In this document: positions 4,539 to 5,400 of the stretch, piece by piece
Numbering within the stretch: the stretch's first letter is position 1
Layout of the letters: each line of letters opens with the position of its first letter
From: a bacterium
GTDB lineage: Bacteria > Desulfobacterota > DSWW01
Assembly: GCA_030609865.1 (NCBI GenBank)
Contig: JAUWSZ010000230.1
Span: 1 to 5,400, forward strand
Length of the DNA: 5,400 nucleotides
Reading direction: 5' to 3'
The notes under the pieces: model-generated
What the model was told of the DNA's origin: nothing
The model's input: only the letters and a program-made list of their open reading frames with translations
Databases searched by the model: none
Program-made: the position numbers and the translations under genes

Positions 4539-5400
4539 ATGGATCTGTATTCCGGAGAGGAACGCGAAGAAACCAGGCCTGACCGAAGGGTCAGAGGGCG
4601 GCTGGCCGGAGGGGTGGAGGAGCCCCACCTGAAGGACTACCTTCGTGTGCTGTTCATGCGGAGGTGGGTGGTCGTCGGCGTTTCTCTGCTGGTGATCTTT
4701 GTCACCGCCCTGACCGTTTTCATCCTGACACCGGTCTATCGGGCCGACTCCCTTCTGCTGATCGAGCCCACCAAGATCAAGCTCACCAACTTTCAGGATG
4801 TCTACGATCCCACCCTGTCCCAGTTTGCCGGCAGTGAGCTCGCACGCCGGGAGTTCATGGAGACCCAGTTCAACCTCCTCACGTGCCGGCCCCTGATGGA
4901 GAGGGTTTTTGCCCGGTTCAACTTCGGTGAGACCGACGCGTACCGGGACGCCAAGGATCCGATCCCTTCGTTCACAAAGAGATTCCACGTAAGCCCGGTC
5001 AGAAGGACGCGTCTGGTTGAGGTCTCCTTCGAGTGGACAGACCCGAAGCTTACCGCAGAGGTCGCGAACTATCTGGTGGCCGCCTACATTCAAGAATACC
5101 GCGAGCGGCGGCTCGGCGTAACCGGAGGCGGCCTTGCGGCCCTGAAGAGGAAGGCGGAGGAACTCCGCCCGAGGGTCGCCGCGAGGGCGGAGGCGTTGCA
5201 GGCGTTCCGGATCGAACACGGCACGGTCTCGTTGGAGCAGTCCCAGAACATCGTCGTGGAACGCTTGAAGGACCTGAACCGGGAACTGACCGAGGTGCAG
5301 AACAAGCGGATCGAGCTGCAGAGTCGCATTCAGTCGATCGGACACGCGCTGGAGAGCAGGACGGCGCTGGAGGATCTTCCCGAGGTGGTGGACAGCCCCA
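4539..5400 (+). CDS. Wzz/GumC-type polysaccharide chain-length or export protein (3' end outside the window)
   Basis: The reading frame is open from ATG 4539 to the window end, giving 287 visible residues. Family members set the chain length or drive export of O-antigen, capsule or exopolysaccharide from the inner membrane. After a charged N-terminus comes HLKDYLRVLFMRRW (30-43), the usual cytoplasmic lead-in. A transmembrane helix follows at about 43-63, then TPVYRADSLLLIEP (64-77), the hallmark Wzz beginning. Residues 85-190 are the mixed alpha/beta periplasmic domain, including a VEVSFEWTDPKLTAEVANYLVAAYIQEY-type stretch typical of the family (159-186). From about 195 a long charged coiled coil runs to the window edge. 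The second membrane helix, the PxxP/GNVR region and any fused tyrosine-kinase domain would lie beyond 5400. The start has only a weak AGGG at 4526-4529; GTG 4614 is an alternative but would trim the N-terminus. It lies 25 bases after the preceding gene. Confidence 0.93.
   Translation, partial: MDLYSGEEREETRPDRRVRGRLAGGVEEPHLKDYLRVLFMRRWVVVGVSLLVIFVTALTVFILTPVYRADSLLLIEPTKIKLTNFQDVYDPTLSQFAGSELARREFMETQFNLLTCRPLMERVFARFNFGETDAYRDAKDPIPSFTKRFHVSPVRRTRLVEVSFEWTDPKLTAEVANYLVAAYIQEYRERRLGVTGGGLAALKRKAEELRPRVAARAEALQAFRIEHGTVSLEQSQNIVVERLKDLNRELTEVQNKRIELQSRIQSIGHALESRTALEDLPEVVDSP

Noticed and set aside
4320..5345. A 341-codon minus-strand frame opposite the Wzz-type gene.
   Set aside because: The plus-strand frame through this region is open for 287 codons, with clear Wzz features and a membrane helix; the minus frame has no recognisable domain.
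1..5400. CRISPR array, tRNA, rRNA or intact insertion sequence.
   Set aside because: No regularly spaced repeats, cloverleaf or rRNA-like segments, and no transposase-like frame were seen on either strand.

Overview
The window looks like a chromosomal stretch of a Gram-negative, flagellated, polysaccharide-exporting bacterium with GC in the high fifties (judged by eye). An OmpA-type outer-membrane protein with thrombospondin type-3 repeats, a FlgM anti-sigma factor and a Wzz/GumC-type protein together fit a deltaproteobacterial (Desulfobacterota-like) genome. That placement is an inference; no rRNA or tRNA is present to test it.

Left part (1-1920): a non-coding patch of inverted and direct repeats (1-165) leads into a strong intrinsic terminator (166-209) that serves the minus-strand gene 253-1779. 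That gene encodes a 508-residue exported protein: signal peptide, beta-barrel, proline linker, TSP3 calcium-type repeats and two tandem OmpA peptidoglycan-binding domains. Its probable promoter is at 1891-1920.

Middle part (1780-3458): after a 362-base divergent gap, the plus strand carries flgM (2142-2438). It is followed 44 bases later by an unrecognised 290-residue protein with 16 cysteines (2483-3355). No flgN or other flagellar gene is visible, so this flgM is separated from its usual partner. A sigma-70-like promoter (3398-3425) sits after this pair.

Right part (3459-5400): three plus-strand genes appear to form the start of a polysaccharide or envelope locus. They are a small exported charged coiled-coil protein (3492-3911), an exported carboxypeptidase-regulatory-like domain protein with a C-terminal membrane helix (4010-4513), and a Wzz/GumC-type chain-length or export protein (4539 to beyond the window end). 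The last gene has no stop codon in the window. The two upstream small envelope proteins may be accessory partners of the polysaccharide exporter. I see no CRISPR array, intact insertion sequence or RNA gene, and nothing that is clearly a new defence or mobile system. The most open questions are the cysteine-rich protein and the two small proteins in front of the Wzz gene.
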